Positions 43,655-52,895 of a stretch of DNA of 64,000 nucleotides are shown piece by piece. How positions within the stretch are numbered: position 1 is the stretch's first letter; each line of letters opens with the position of its first letter. The DNA is from Nitrosomonas ureae (GTDB lineage: Bacteria > Pseudomonadota > Gammaproteobacteria > Burkholderiales > Nitrosomonadaceae). The stretch lies in the NCBI RefSeq assembly GCF_001455205.1, contig NZ_CP013341.1:620001-684000 (forward strand). The letters are read 5' to 3'. The notes under the pieces are model-generated. The model was not told where the DNA came from and searched no databases. It saw nothing but the letters and a program-made list of their open reading frames with translations. The translations under genes were made by a program, and so were the position numbers.

Positions 43655-44345
43655 TCAAAACTATAAAAATAACAAATGTTGTAACCGCTAGTGAAAACCA
43701 TTGTATTGCATAGCCAATATTTTTCGATGCGCCGGATTCGGGTTTTTCCCATGCCCGTACCAAGCCATCTTCAATTAAATCTTTCTGCAAAACCATGATA
43801 GGTTGCATTTTCAAACCTGTAATTTCCTGATACTTATCCAAACTAAATGTGTTCCATACTGGACCTTGCACTATGGTGTTTGAAATTTCAAATGTTCTTA
43901 TTTCTGGCGATATTACCGTACCAGTAATTATGACTTCCCCTGAATCAGTTGTAATCGGAGGCAATACCGATCTATCATTTCCAGTTGCTACCCAGCCTCT
44001 ATTAATCACCACATGCAGCGGACTATTCGCAATTTTCAATGGACTGATCACATGATATCCGGCACGCCCTTGATAGGTCTTATTATCTAAAAATATCGTA
44101 TGATCAATAAGATATTCACCTCGTATTTCAACATCACGATATTGATAATCCACTAATTTAACCAGAGTTCCTGGTAGAGTAACCGCAGGTTGCTTTGAGT
44201 ACTTCTCTAGTTGCTCATGCTGCGTATTTCTCTCATCCGCTCGGGACAACTGCCACCTACCTAATGCAACAAAAATTATTACAAACAAAATAGTCAGTAC
44301 AATTGACCATAACCTTGGCTTAAAGCGATATCCCATTATGATCAT
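43623..44345 (-). CDS. SURF1 family oxidase assembly protein
   Basis: The 240-residue protein has two membrane helices (near residues 11-27 and 211-230) around a periplasmic domain; the N-terminal helix ends in FVALGRWQLSRADER, and GRAGYHVISPL, VINRGWVA and the final helix are typical. SURF1 helps insert haem a into subunit I. It lies after an intergenic hairpin that separates it from ctaE. Confidence 0.93.
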   Translation of the reverse strand: MIIMGYRFKPRLWSIVLTILFVIIFVALGRWQLSRADERNTQHEQLEKYSKQPAVTLPGTLVKLVDYQYRDVEIRGEYLIDHTIFLDNKTYQGRAGYHVISPLKIANSPLHVVINRGWVATGNDRSVLPPITTDSGEVIITGTVISPEIRTFEISNTIVQGPVWNTFSLDKYQEITGLKMQPIMVLQKDLIEDGLVRAWEKPESGASKNIGYAIQWFSLAVTTFVIFIVLNVKRTNSEIK

Positions 44346-44447
44346 TTTTTTGCTTGAGTCTGAGGGAGTGAACTAATTTTCTTGATCATGTTATCGCAAC
44401 TATTCAGCCTAAATAACAAATTAATTCATATGGACTCTGAACAATTC

Positions 44448-44505
44448 CAGTTTCATGAAACTTGAGCATAAAGAACTAAATATATTGCTTAAGTTTCATG
44501 AAAGC
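44448..44505. repeat. Long imperfect inverted repeat between ctaE and surf1
   Basis: AGTTTCATGAAACTTGAGCA (44448-44467) pairs with TGCTTAAGTTTCATGAAAGCT minus a bulge (44485-44505), with a 17-base loop. Each arm itself contains the palindrome TTTCATGAAA, so the sequence can also be read as two operator-like copies 43 bases apart. No T-run follows. Confidence 0.65.
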
Positions 44506-44535
44506 TGAAATCTTGATTCGCAAGTATTAGGCTAT

Positions 44536-45393
44536 TTACATCAAATAAACAAATACAAACAGACCTAACCATACCACGTCAACAAAGTGCCAATACCAAG
44601 CCACGCCTTCGAATCCAAAATGATGCTCTGGCGTGAAGTGTCCTGCTGCACTACGGAAGTAAATCACAATCAACATAATTGTGCCGATTGTTACATGGAA
44701 TCCATGAAAACCCGTCAACATAAAAAATGTTGAGCCGTATGCACCCGTTGTCATTTTCAGATTCAGATCGTTATAGGCGTGCACATACTCGTAAGCTTGG
44801 CAACCAATAAATAATGCACCCAAAGCTATCGTGGCCAACAGCCACAGTTTTAGGCCGTCACGTCTATTTTCCTTTAGCCTCCAATGCGCTATCGTTACTG
44901 TGACCCCGGAAGTTAATAACAACAATGTATTAAAAGCCGGGAGCCCCCAAGCACCCATCGGAGTAAATGCCTCATGAACACCAGGACCAGCGGTTGGCCA
45001 TGTACCATCATAAGATGTCCAAAATTCATTACCTAGCACAGTACTTTCGTCCATCAACCACGGTATGGATAAATTTCGCATGTACCATAATGCTCCAAAG
45101 AATGCGCAAAAAAACATCACTTCGGTAAAAATAAACCAGCTCATACCCCAACGAAATGAAAGATCAACTTGATCGTTAAATTTCCCACTTTCACTTTCTC
45201 TGGCAACTGTTCCAAACCATCCAAACAGCATATATATCAGAATAGCAAAACCAATCCCTAATAACCCATAGCCGAGCTCTATTTTATTCATGGTCAGTGC
45301 AGCGCCTGATCCCATGAACAATACTGCCGTTGATCCAATAATTGGATACATCGACGGAGCTGGGACGTAATAATGTCCAGATTCTTGACTCAT
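44536..45393 (-). CDS. ctaE: Cytochrome c oxidase subunit III
   Basis: The 285-residue integral membrane protein has seven helices. Signatures: WFGTVARESESGKFNDQVD, FRWGMSWFIFTEVMFFCAFFGALW (read in parts), TGFHGFHVTIGT and HHFGFEGVAWYWHFVDVVWLGLF. Subunit III stabilises the catalytic core and proton uptake of the aa3 oxidase. It follows the DUF2970 gene. Confidence 0.97.
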   Translation of the reverse strand: MSQESGHYYVPAPSMYPIIGSTAVLFMGSGAALTMNKIELGYGLLGIGFAILIYMLFGWFGTVARESESGKFNDQVDLSFRWGMSWFIFTEVMFFCAFFGALWYMRNLSIPWLMDESTVLGNEFWTSYDGTWPTAGPGVHEAFTPMGAWGLPAFNTLLLLTSGVTVTIAHWRLKENRRDGLKLWLLATIALGALFIGCQAYEYVHAYNDLNLKMTTGAYGSTFFMLTGFHGFHVTIGTIMLIVIYFRSAAGHFTPEHHFGFEGVAWYWHFVDVVWLGLFVFVYLM

Positions 45394-45426
45394 TCTTCTC
45401 TCCTTCTACTTATGATTTTTCGATAT

Positions 45427-45636
45427 CTAACTAACCGCTAACCTAACCACTAGCATAATGCTAAGTACAAAAATAATTGCTCCGATAATTCCGCCAATGA
45501 TTACTTGCGCAGGTTTTAATGTTGCCGCATCATATTCAAGATCACTTTCTTTCCGAATTCCCATAAAAGCGAACATTACTGCTTTGGCAATTTGCCAAAT
45601 ACGTGCACCAGTTTGTTTTTCAGTAATTTTGTTCAA
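45427..45636 (-). CDS. DUF2970 small membrane protein
   Basis: The 69-residue protein starts with a soluble part (IWQIAKAVMFAFMGIRKESDLEYDAA) and ends in one membrane helix (about 45-66). DUF2970 genes typically stand between ctaG and ctaE in betaproteobacterial oxidase clusters; the function is unknown, presumably assembly. Confidence 0.88.
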   Translation of the reverse strand: MNKITEKQTGARIWQIAKAVMFAFMGIRKESDLEYDAATLKPAQVIIGGIIGAIIFVLSIMLVVRLAVS

Positions 45637-45647
45637 TTTTCGATTCC

Positions 45648-46193
45648 TTATTTTTTGATCGCGCTTGCGCTCGCAGGCAGCTCAAAAAATGTATAGGAAA
45701 TCGTCACAGTATTTATATCTGCAGGCAATCCTGAATCGATCACAAATTGAACGGGCATTTGCAAAGTTTCATTTGGCTTTAGCACCTGTTTTGTAAAACA
45801 AAAGCATTCAAATTTCTTTAAATGCTTATCCAGAAAGCGAGGACTGTAACTGGGAATTGCTTGCCCGGTCACCTCACGATCTGAATTGTTTGTAATCTCA
45901 TACATCACATTAACCGACTCACCTGGATGTATGCGAGCACTGGTTTGTAACGGCTTAAATTGCCAAGGCAATCCTCTTACATTGGCATCAAACTCAATTG
46001 CTATCCAGCGCTCTTCATCCACCCAGTTATCTTTAGTCAGTACGTCCGGTTGCAACAAATTATTAATTCCGGTCACTTCGCAAAACTTTTCATAAAACGG
46101 CACCAAAGCATAACCAAATACGAACATTATCAATGTAAAAATCAATAACTTTTTCATCATTAAGACATTCGATTTTGAATTAGCTTCTACCAT
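45648..46193 (-). CDS. ctaG: Cytochrome c oxidase assembly protein CtaG/Cox11
   Basis: It delivers copper to the CuB site of subunit I. The 181-residue protein has one N-terminal helix (LLIFTLIMFVFGYALVPFYEKFCEVTG region) and a periplasmic Ig-like domain with the copper motif ECFCFTKQVLKPNE. Its start overlaps the small upstream assembly gene by 7 bases; a start at the MMKK pair 11-12 residues later is possible. Confidence 0.94.
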   Translation of the reverse strand: MVEANSKSNVLMMKKLLIFTLIMFVFGYALVPFYEKFCEVTGINNLLQPDVLTKDNWVDEERWIAIEFDANVRGLPWQFKPLQTSARIHPGESVNVMYEITNNSDREVTGQAIPSYSPRFLDKHLKKFECFCFTKQVLKPNETLQMPVQFVIDSGLPADINTVTISYTFFELPASASAIKK

Positions 46194-46291
46194 ACTTTTA
46201 ATATAACCGTTATATAAATTGCTACAACCGTAGCAAACAGAATAATTGCTGTTACAAGTTTCTTACGCTTTTTATCCGTTTCTTGTGACAT
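46187..46291 (-). CDS. Cytochrome oxidase small assembly protein, 34 residues
   Basis: ATG 46291 opens a 34-residue frame: a basic start (MSQETDKKRKK) followed by a single hydrophobic helix of about 20 residues and ending KVW. Such a tiny gene between ctaD and ctaG is a known feature of betaproteobacterial oxidase clusters. It is easily missed by length cut-offs. It lies 18 bases after ctaD and overlaps ctaG by 7 bases, consistent with one translation-coupled unit. Confidence 0.8.
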   Translation of the reverse strand: MSQETDKKRKKLVTAIILFATVVAIYITVILKVW

Positions 46292-46309
46292 ACGCTTCCT
46301 ATTATTGCT

Positions 46310-47890
46310 TTACTTGACAATAGGTGGTTTCTCAAAACTATGGTACGGCGCTGGACATGGTAAATGTGTCCATTCCAAAGTTGTTGCGCCATCCCAAGGT
46401 TTCTCTGGAGCTTTCTCTCCACTACGAATGCAATTAATCATAATGTAAAGGAAAAGCAACTGAGAAAGTCCAAATCCAAATGCGCCAATACTGGATATCA
46501 TATTAAAATCAGCGAATTGAAGATTATAATCTGGAATTCTACGTGGCATACCTGCCAAACCCAAGAAATGTTGCACAAAGAATGTCAAATTGAAGAAGAA
46601 CATTGACAACCAGAAGTGCCATTTGCCTAGCGTTTCGTTATACATTTTACCGGTCCATTTAGGAATCCAATAATATGCGCCAGCAAACAATGAGAACAAT
46701 GCGCCTGATACCAATACATAATGGAAATGTGCAATCACGTAATAAGTATCTTGAACTTGTATGTCAATCGGTACAATCGCGCAAATTACACCACTGAACC
46801 CACCAATCACAAACAAGAAAATAAATCCAATTGCAAATAACATCGGTGTTTCAAATGTCATCGAACCACGCCACATGGTCGCCGTCCAGTTGAATACTTT
46901 AACTGCGGTTGGTACAGCAATCAGCATCGTTGCATACATAAAAAACAGCTGTCCAACTGCTGGCATACCTGCTGTAAACATATGATGCGCCCATACAACA
47001 CAAGATAGAATTGCAATTGATGCAGTTGCATAAACCATTGATGAATAACCAAACAGTGGTTTACGTGAAAAAGTTGGGATAATTTCCGACACGATACCGA
47101 ATGCAGGCAAAATCATAATATAGACTTCCGGATGACCAAAGAACCAGAAGATATGCTGGAACATAACCGGATCACCACCACCAGCTGCATTAAAGAAACT
47201 AGTTCCAAAATGACGATCTGTCAGCAACATGGTTACCACGCCTGCCAACACCGGCATAACCAGAACCAGCAAATAAGCAGTAATCAACCACGTCCATACA
47301 AACATTGGCATTTTCATCAATGTCATGCCAAGCGCACGCATGTTCAGAATGGTAGTAATGATATTGATCGAACCCATAATTGATGAAGCACCCAAAATAT
47401 GAATTGCAAAAATCATCAAATCGACGCCCAAACCACCCTGCGTTGAAAGCGGCGGATAAAATGTCCAACCACCTGCTGCTGCACCCCCTGGCACAAAGAA
47501 TGAGCCCACGAGCAAAGTTCCCGCTACTGGCAATAACCAAAAACTCCAGTTATTCATCCGCGCAAACGCCATATCAGGAGCACCGATCATTAACGGTACT
47601 TGCCAGTTAGCAAAGCCCACAAAGGCCGGCATAATGGCACCAAAAACCATTATTAGACCATGCAAGGTTGTAAATTGATTAAATAATTCAGGCTCCAGAA
47701 TCTGAATACCCGGCTGATATAACTCAGCGCGAATTCCCATTGCTAAAAATCCGCCAATCATAAACATTGTAAAGCTAAACCATAAATACATTGTACCAAT
47801 GTCTTTATGGTTGGTTGTTGTAACCCAACGCATTATTCCACTGGGATGATGATCATCATGTCCGTGCGCGTCACCATGTACTGCTGCCAT
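46310..47890 (-). CDS. ctaD: Cytochrome c oxidase subunit I
   Basis: This is the catalytic haem a/a3-CuB subunit, 526 residues with 12 helices. Visible: TTLHGLIMVFGAIMPAFVGFANWQVPLMIGAPDMAFARMNNWSFWLLP in parts, the CuB and cross-link motif FWFFGHPEVYIMILPAFG, VWAHHMFTAG, and the haem ligands in AHFHYVLVSGALF. GHPEVY with the downstream SSMVYAT places it in the A-type proton pumps. It follows ctaC by 12 bases. Confidence 0.98.
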   Translation of the reverse strand: MAAVHGDAHGHDDHHPSGIMRWVTTTNHKDIGTMYLWFSFTMFMIGGFLAMGIRAELYQPGIQILEPELFNQFTTLHGLIMVFGAIMPAFVGFANWQVPLMIGAPDMAFARMNNWSFWLLPVAGTLLVGSFFVPGGAAAGGWTFYPPLSTQGGLGVDLMIFAIHILGASSIMGSINIITTILNMRALGMTLMKMPMFVWTWLITAYLLVLVMPVLAGVVTMLLTDRHFGTSFFNAAGGGDPVMFQHIFWFFGHPEVYIMILPAFGIVSEIIPTFSRKPLFGYSSMVYATASIAILSCVVWAHHMFTAGMPAVGQLFFMYATMLIAVPTAVKVFNWTATMWRGSMTFETPMLFAIGFIFLFVIGGFSGVICAIVPIDIQVQDTYYVIAHFHYVLVSGALFSLFAGAYYWIPKWTGKMYNETLGKWHFWLSMFFFNLTFFVQHFLGLAGMPRRIPDYNLQFADFNMISSIGAFGFGLSQLLFLYIMINCIRSGEKAPEKPWDGATTLEWTHLPCPAPYHSFEKPPIVK

Positions 47891-47902
47891 AGTTATCTCC
47901 TT

Positions 47903-48730
47903 TTACTTATTTTCTATATGCATTGATGTTTTAACTGCAGAATTGCTCAACTGGGCAGCCACCCATTTACTGTAGTCTTCTGCTTCCATCACTTCTACCA
48001 CGATCGGCATAAACCCATGATCCTTGCCGCACAACTCAGCACATTGACCACGATAAATTCCCGCTTTATTTGCCGTAAACCATGAATCACGAATAAAACC
48101 CGGAATAGCATCTTGCTTAACCCCCAGCGCCGGAACCCACCAAGCATGAATCACATCATTGGCGGTTATGATCACACGCACTTTTTTGCCCACCGGCACA
48201 ACGACACGATTATCAACCTCCAGCAAATAATGCTCGCCCTTGGGCTCCTTGTTTTCCACTTGAGCTCTTGGGGTCGCCAATTTGCTATAAAAACTTATGC
48301 CCTCACCTTCACCTTGAAGATAATCATATCCCCACATCCATTGATAGCCCGTCGCTTTAATGGTCATTTCAGGACTTGAGGTATCCTTCATCGCAATGAC
48401 TGTTTTTGTCGCTGGCCACGCCATTACAATCAAAATCAGACACGGTATTGTGGTCCATATCACTTCAACCGCTGTACTATGATGAAAGTTTGCCGCTTTA
48501 TAACCCAGAGATTTACGATGCTTAAGTATGGAATAAAACATAACACCAAACACACCAATGAATATAACCAAACAAATCCACAGGAGCGTTATGTGCTGAT
48601 CATAAATATCTTGTGCTATGACACTCTGCGGCTCGGGAAAGTTATACTTAGACTGCTGTCCTACCGCCATGCTTGAATATAAAGTAAAAGCGGACACCCC
48701 CGCCCAGGTTACTACTGATTTACTTCCCAT
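47903..48730 (-). CDS. ctaC: Cytochrome c oxidase subunit II
   Basis: The 275-residue protein has a signal peptide, two membrane helices (about 45-70 and 87-105) and a periplasmic cupredoxin domain with the binuclear CuA site: CAELCGKDHGFMPIVV plus an upstream histidine in DVIHAWWVPALG. There is no fused cytochrome c domain, so a soluble donor such as cytochrome c4 or c552 is needed. It is the first gene of the oxidase operon. Confidence 0.97.
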   Translation of the reverse strand: MGSKSVVTWAGVSAFTLYSSMAVGQQSKYNFPEPQSVIAQDIYDQHITLLWICLVIFIGVFGVMFYSILKHRKSLGYKAANFHHSTAVEVIWTTIPCLILIVMAWPATKTVIAMKDTSSPEMTIKATGYQWMWGYDYLQGEGEGISFYSKLATPRAQVENKEPKGEHYLLEVDNRVVVPVGKKVRVIITANDVIHAWWVPALGVKQDAIPGFIRDSWFTANKAGIYRGQCAELCGKDHGFMPIVVEVMEAEDYSKWVAAQLSNSAVKTSMHIENK

Positions 48731-49456
48731 ATTTCCCCCTACATGATTACTAATTTTACAGACTTCAGGTACGATTATGAACGCTACAGACCTGAACCAT
48801 TATCTTGCTCAGCCAGTTTACGAACTTCATACGCCACAACCTTGCTTTGTTAAAACCACATTACGATTGACGATAATCATATTTTTTGGCTGAATTTCCT
48901 TATTATCCGCAACTTAGATTTTCTTAGTTATAGATACCTTCTACATGCTAATTAATCAAGTGGAAATTCTAGCATGCCACTGTTACTCAAACAAGGAAAA
49001 TCATGATTTTTATAGGAATATTCCCATGTTTATAAAATGGTATTGCTATAAAGATGCATCTAAAAACATTGCATGAGTAAAAGATTTCACCCTCTATTTA
49101 TAACGCAGCTTATTACTTTTTCTTGTATGCACTCAAACAAGTTTATCGTCTCTATACTATTTTCAGTTTAATTTGATAATGATTAAAATAATCACCATAT
49201 TATCGCATACCCTGATGCCCACAAAATGAAGAAACTCAGCAAATAATTACTTCGGATAATCATTATGACTCAAAAGACTTGATAAAGAACTACCCCCAGC
49301 CAAGTATTAACTGCACACACTTAATTAAGTTTCCATCTCTCAAAGAACAAAACGCAGAGATTCGATCTATGCACCGCGTTTTTTTAGGTGTTACTGTGCA
49401 TATTTCAGCGATACTGCATGGATGCGATACTGCATGGGTTGTATTTTCGTATCAAT
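48731..49456. other. Long AT-rich region upstream of the oxidase operon
   Basis: About 0.7 kb with no convincing gene; it should hold the ctaC promoter. Short open frames near 49279-49456 have no family features and run into the insertion sequence. Confidence 0.5.
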
Positions 49457-49460
49457 TTAA

Positions 49461-50734
49461 GACCTCTGCACAACCGCAAGAATTTTGCTGTAGCGACAGA
49501 GAAAATTTTCCAAGTGACACTTGTTGCACGTCACTTTAATAGAAAGTGGAGTTTTTTCCTTTTTTTAGGTGAATTTTTCCCCCTTATGTAATATTTGGAC
49601 GGATCGCTCCCCTTAATGGTTGGTCTACGAAGATTTTGTTGGCTGCTTTCTTTAGATTCATGCAGATACTTTTCAGTATGACTTGGGCGTTGACTTTCGT
49701 CGTACCGAAGTAGCTGGCGCGTTCCATTCTGAATAAGCGTTTGATTGTGCCGAAACACTGTTCGACAATATAGCGTTTTTTACTGATCAATTGATTCGCC
49801 AGCTTCTGGCGTGACGAGAGGGGTTTATTCTTGTACGCGCGATGCATGATTGCGCTCTTGATCTTTTGCTTTCTTAGAAATTGCCGATTGGCATTGCTGG
49901 CGGATCCCTTGTCGGCATACACCCGATTCGCCTCGATATGCGCACCATCGATAGCGGCTTCGAAATGCATCATTTCGCTCTGGTTGGCAGGGGCGGTGTG
50001 AACCCCGCGCACATAGCCGTCTTGTGCGTCCACCACCAGGTAACTGCGGTAGCCAAACTGCGACTTCTTGCCTTGTCAGAGCCAGGTCGCATCCGGATCC
50101 GCGCTTTGTTCTTCGATACAGTTGATTCCAGGTTGACTGCCATCTTCAAACTGAACAACCTTACCTTCTTCGGCATCCACTTCCAGTGTGATGGTCTTTT
50201 TAGGGCGTGCCGCTGACTCAATCAGCGTGGCATCAATGACCGCTCCTGTCGCACCCTTGATCATCAATCCGTGGCATTGAAGCTGTTCATTAATAGAGGC
50301 CAGCAGATCATCTAGCCGGTCGTTGGTTATTAGCCGGTTACGGAACCGGCACAAAGTGGTTTCGTCCGGTATCGCATCCGACAAGGACAGTCCGCAAAAT
50401 TGCAGAAAATCAATGCGTACACACAGTGCTTGCTCCAACGCAGCGTCCGATAAACTATGCCACTGACCTAGCAGGATCGCTTTGAACATCAACAACCCAT
50501 CAAACGGCTCTTGGCCTCCACCATGCGATAACTCGCGCTTGTATAAACCCGTAAGTTTCGGACGTAATTCCTCCCACTCAATTAGGGCTTCAATCTTCAA
50601 CAGAACATTATCTCGATTCAATCGCTCTGCTTTCCAGTGTTCCAAAACTCATCTGCATCTTTTGCTCCAGCTGTCTTTTAACCCCCTCTATTTTAGTTGG
50701 TTATTGCACTGGCAGGCAAGGTTGTGCAGGAATC
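49461..50734 (-). mobile_element. IS5-family insertion sequence, about 1.27 kb, with TTAA target duplication
   Basis: Terminal inverted repeats GACCTCTGCACAACC (49461-49475) and GGTTGTGCAGGAATC (50720-50734) match at 12 of 15 positions. Directly outside both ends is TTAA (49457-49460 and 50735-50738), a 4-base duplication fitting the YTAR target of the IS5 group. It contains one transposase frame on the minus strand, broken by a stop codon. Target duplication is intact, so this is a simple, fairly recent insertion. Confidence 0.88.
49584..50645 (-). pseudogene. IS5-family transposase with internal TGA
   Basis: The frame starts at 50645 (MEHWKAERLNRDNVLLKIEA) and reads through an N-terminal domain with LSDAIPDETTLCRFRNRL and the first catalytic region GAVIDATLIESAARP. 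At 50076-50078 a TGA follows DATWL; the same frame continues QGKKSQFGYRSYLVV, VYADKGSASNANR and the Y-2-R-3-E-like end RYIVEQCFGTIKRLFRM to 49584. Only one base needs to change to restore 353 residues. The element probably cannot move by itself. Confidence 0.88.
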
Positions 50735-50738
50735 TTAA

Positions 50739-51376
50739 TTTTGTTGTCTTTGCAAAACACTTATAACAAATCTGTTTTATCCACATATAGATATCGTTAA
50801 AATTTAGAGATCAAATTGTTGTAGAAACATTACAGTCTATACCTCCTCGCACACTCATGACAGCCCGTTGGCCGTTGTGCGCATCCAGTTCAACACTGAT
50901 TATAGCCATACGCATTATTGAGAAAGAATCACTGGTAAACTCGTTCGCATGCATTGACCAGGTGTATAGAACGAAAGTTTTATATGTATCGACCCCAACG
51001 AATGACTTGGTGATTGGATGATAATTGATTGCTCACTCTCAGCCCTCTTACTTTCAAAAATAATTAAGATTAGCGGGAACCGATTACCAGAACCAGACAG
51101 TAAAGGAATAAGCAATAGACACTTTGAGATTACAGATAAAGATGAGGCAAAACTTTACCTCAAATGTTACCCAATAACCCACGGATAATGGAATCAAGCT
51201 ACGTCAGCAAAGGTTTATCCAGATCATTAGATTAATAGAAGCGCACCCCATGTTTTACATTTTCGATCAATAACATTGGAGCATCCGTGTTTTTTTATTT
51301 TTTAGGGCATCACATTAATTACAAAATAAATTATTGACAATCTGCCTCGAATACTCATGCGTATTTCATCAAGCAA
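50739..51376. other. Region between the insertion sequence and the small membrane protein gene
   Basis: Mostly without a clear gene. On the minus strand, a frame from about 51010 to a TGA at 50811 reads plausible protein (SFVGVDTYKTFVLYTW, then ELDAHNGQRAVMSVRGGID). It has no good start or family match and may be the remnant of a gene cut by the insertion. Confidence 0.35.
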
Positions 51377-51556
51377 TCAAACCAATTTAACCAGCAACAG
51401 GATAAATAGTACTATCACAACAATTGGAATAACGAAGCTCATCCAATCGGAAGATGTACCTTTTGGACTATTCTTCATCATATGTCGAGTTGCCGGAAAC
51501 AAAATAACAATAAACATGACTAATGCCAAAGCAGAAATAATTTGCATCCAATCCAT
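51377..51556 (-). CDS. Small two-helix membrane protein, 59 residues
   Basis: ATG 51556, preceded by AAGGATG, opens a 59-residue frame with two hydrophobic helices (about 5-20 and 41-58) around a short polar loop (RHMMKNSPKGTSSDW). No family is recognised. It lies downstream of the Bax-inhibitor-1 gene on the same strand, after a terminator, so it may have its own promoter or rely on read-through. Confidence 0.68.
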   Translation of the reverse strand: MDWMQIISALALVMFIVILFPATRHMMKNSPKGTSSDWMSFVIPIVVIVLFILLLVKLV

Positions 51557-51593
51557 GATTCATCCTTCTCTTTTAAATTCCTTTGTTCAAAAC

Positions 51594-51618
51594 AAAACCC
51601 CGGCTAAACCGGGGTTTT
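51594..51618 (-). terminator. Intrinsic terminator after the Bax-inhibitor-1 gene
   Basis: A ten-base perfect stem, AAAACCCCGG and CCGGGGTTTT, with a five-base loop, 24 bases after the gene's stop. On the minus strand it ends in a T-rich run. Confidence 0.9.
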
Positions 51619-51641
51619 GAAGGCTTTCTAAGATTTGGAAA

Positions 51642-52313
51642 TTAATCGTCATTACCCATAATACCCAGTATTTGCAGCAGACTAATGAAGATATTAAAAA
51701 TTGTCATATATAAACCAATAGTGGCCAGCACGTAGTTGGTCTCGCCTCCATGAATGATGCGGCTCGTGTCATACAAAATAAAACCGCTCATGATCATGAT
51801 GACAACAGCTGATATCACCAATGACATAGCCGGTATTTGCAGAAAAATATTAGCCAAGGCTGCTAGTAACACTAACAAAAAACCCACCATCAGAAATCCA
51901 CCGAGAAAGCTGAAATCCTTCCGTGTAGTCAATACATACGCCGACAGTCCCATGAATATGGCTCCTGTTCCAGCAAGCGACAATGTAATAATATTTCCAC
52001 CATTAGGAAGAGACGCATACATGGTTAATATCGGACCCAATCCAAATCCTAACAAACCAGTAATCAGAAACACAATTCCGATCCCAGCTGGTGAGTTTGC
52101 AAAGCGAGGTAATACAAACATTGCAATCACCATCCCGCCAATAACTGATATTAAATAAGTCATTGGTGGCATATTCATCAACATTGATATGGCAGCAGTA
52201 AATCCACTGAACAATAATGTTAAGGACAAAAGCATATATGTATTACGCAATACTTTATTTGTTGCTATCGCAGAAGTTGATCTTTGCGAAACGGTTGATA
52301 AATTTTGATTCAT
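51642..52313 (-). CDS. Bax inhibitor-1/YccA family membrane protein
   Basis: Starting at ATG 52313 (MNQNLSTVSQRSTSA), after a GGAGG site, the protein has 223 residues and about seven membrane helices. It ends in the acidic tail GIMGNDD. YccA interacts with the FtsH protease in E. coli and TMBIM homologues leak calcium; the role here is inferred as membrane quality control. FALLING motifs: TYMLLSLTLLFSGFTA, ILYDTSRIIHGGETNYVLATIGLY (read in parts). Confidence 0.92.
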   Translation of the reverse strand: MNQNLSTVSQRSTSAIATNKVLRNTYMLLSLTLLFSGFTAAISMLMNMPPMTYLISVIGGMVIAMFVLPRFANSPAGIGIVFLITGLLGFGLGPILTMYASLPNGGNIITLSLAGTGAIFMGLSAYVLTTRKDFSFLGGFLMVGFLLVLLAALANIFLQIPAMSLVISAVVIMIMSGFILYDTSRIIHGGETNYVLATIGLYMTIFNIFISLLQILGIMGNDD

Positions 52314-52431
52314 TATTAAATAGCCTCCACTGTAAAATTTATAACAAACGATTCTAACGATCGGTAAGACTACTATATAAATAACATAGTTCAAAACACA
52401 ATATCATGAATTATGCCGTTTTTTTTGAATC

Positions 52432-52872
52432 CTACTCGTTTAAAACTTTCGCCAAAGTAAAATTATACACAAGAAAAAAACCTCCCCACTCTATTAATGT
52501 AATATTTAAACTAATTGGCCCCGCGTCAAAATTAGCAATTCCTGAATAATTAATGCGCTTGTCTCCAACCAACGAAAATGCACTAACAGTACGAGAAAAA
52601 TTAAGCGCCTCAATGGATTGAAACCGACCGAAACTACGATACACATCCATCAGTTTATCAAGTTGCTCATCGTTTATAGCTTGCTTCGCTTCTGGAGCCA
52701 AATGATGCAGAAATACTTGCTTTTCCCAACTCGAAATTTCGGTTAATATTTGAGCGATGGCAGGCTCAGCGCTTTTACTATAATAATCCTTTTCGCGATT
52801 GGTATAAAAATACAGCATAGCAACGAGTGTCAGTAATACGGCTACAATAAATCGCAATGTTTGAATTTTCAT
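52432..52872 (-). CDS. Exported protein of unknown function
   Basis: With ATG 52872 (MKIQTLRFIVAVLLTLVAMLYFY) the product has 146 residues and one N-terminal hydrophobic anchor or signal. The rest is a mixed fold with helical region 25-75 and a beta-rich end (NYSGIANFDAGPISLNITLIEW). It starts 23 bases after ruvB on the same strand and is probably co-transcribed. No family is recognised. Confidence 0.7.
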   Translation of the reverse strand: MKIQTLRFIVAVLLTLVAMLYFYTNREKDYYSKSAEPAIAQILTEISSWEKQVFLHHLAPEAKQAINDEQLDKLMDVYRSFGRFQSIEALNFSRTVSAFSLVGDKRINYSGIANFDAGPISLNITLIEWGGFFLVYNFTLAKVLNE

Positions 52873-52895
52873 GTGTTGATAAGCAATAAAATTAA

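Noticed and set aside
49279..49539. Short open frames upstream of and across the left end of the insertion sequence
   Set aside because: They cross the terminal inverted repeat of the element and show no family features.
50915..51115. 66-codon minus-strand open frame
   Set aside because: Composition and lack of a ribosome site suggest chance; the alternative frame in the same place looks slightly more protein-like but is also unsupported.
51357..51620. 87-codon plus-strand frame over the small membrane protein gene
   Set aside because: It runs through the terminator hairpin and has no ribosome site; the opposite strand encodes a coherent two-helix protein with a ribosome site.
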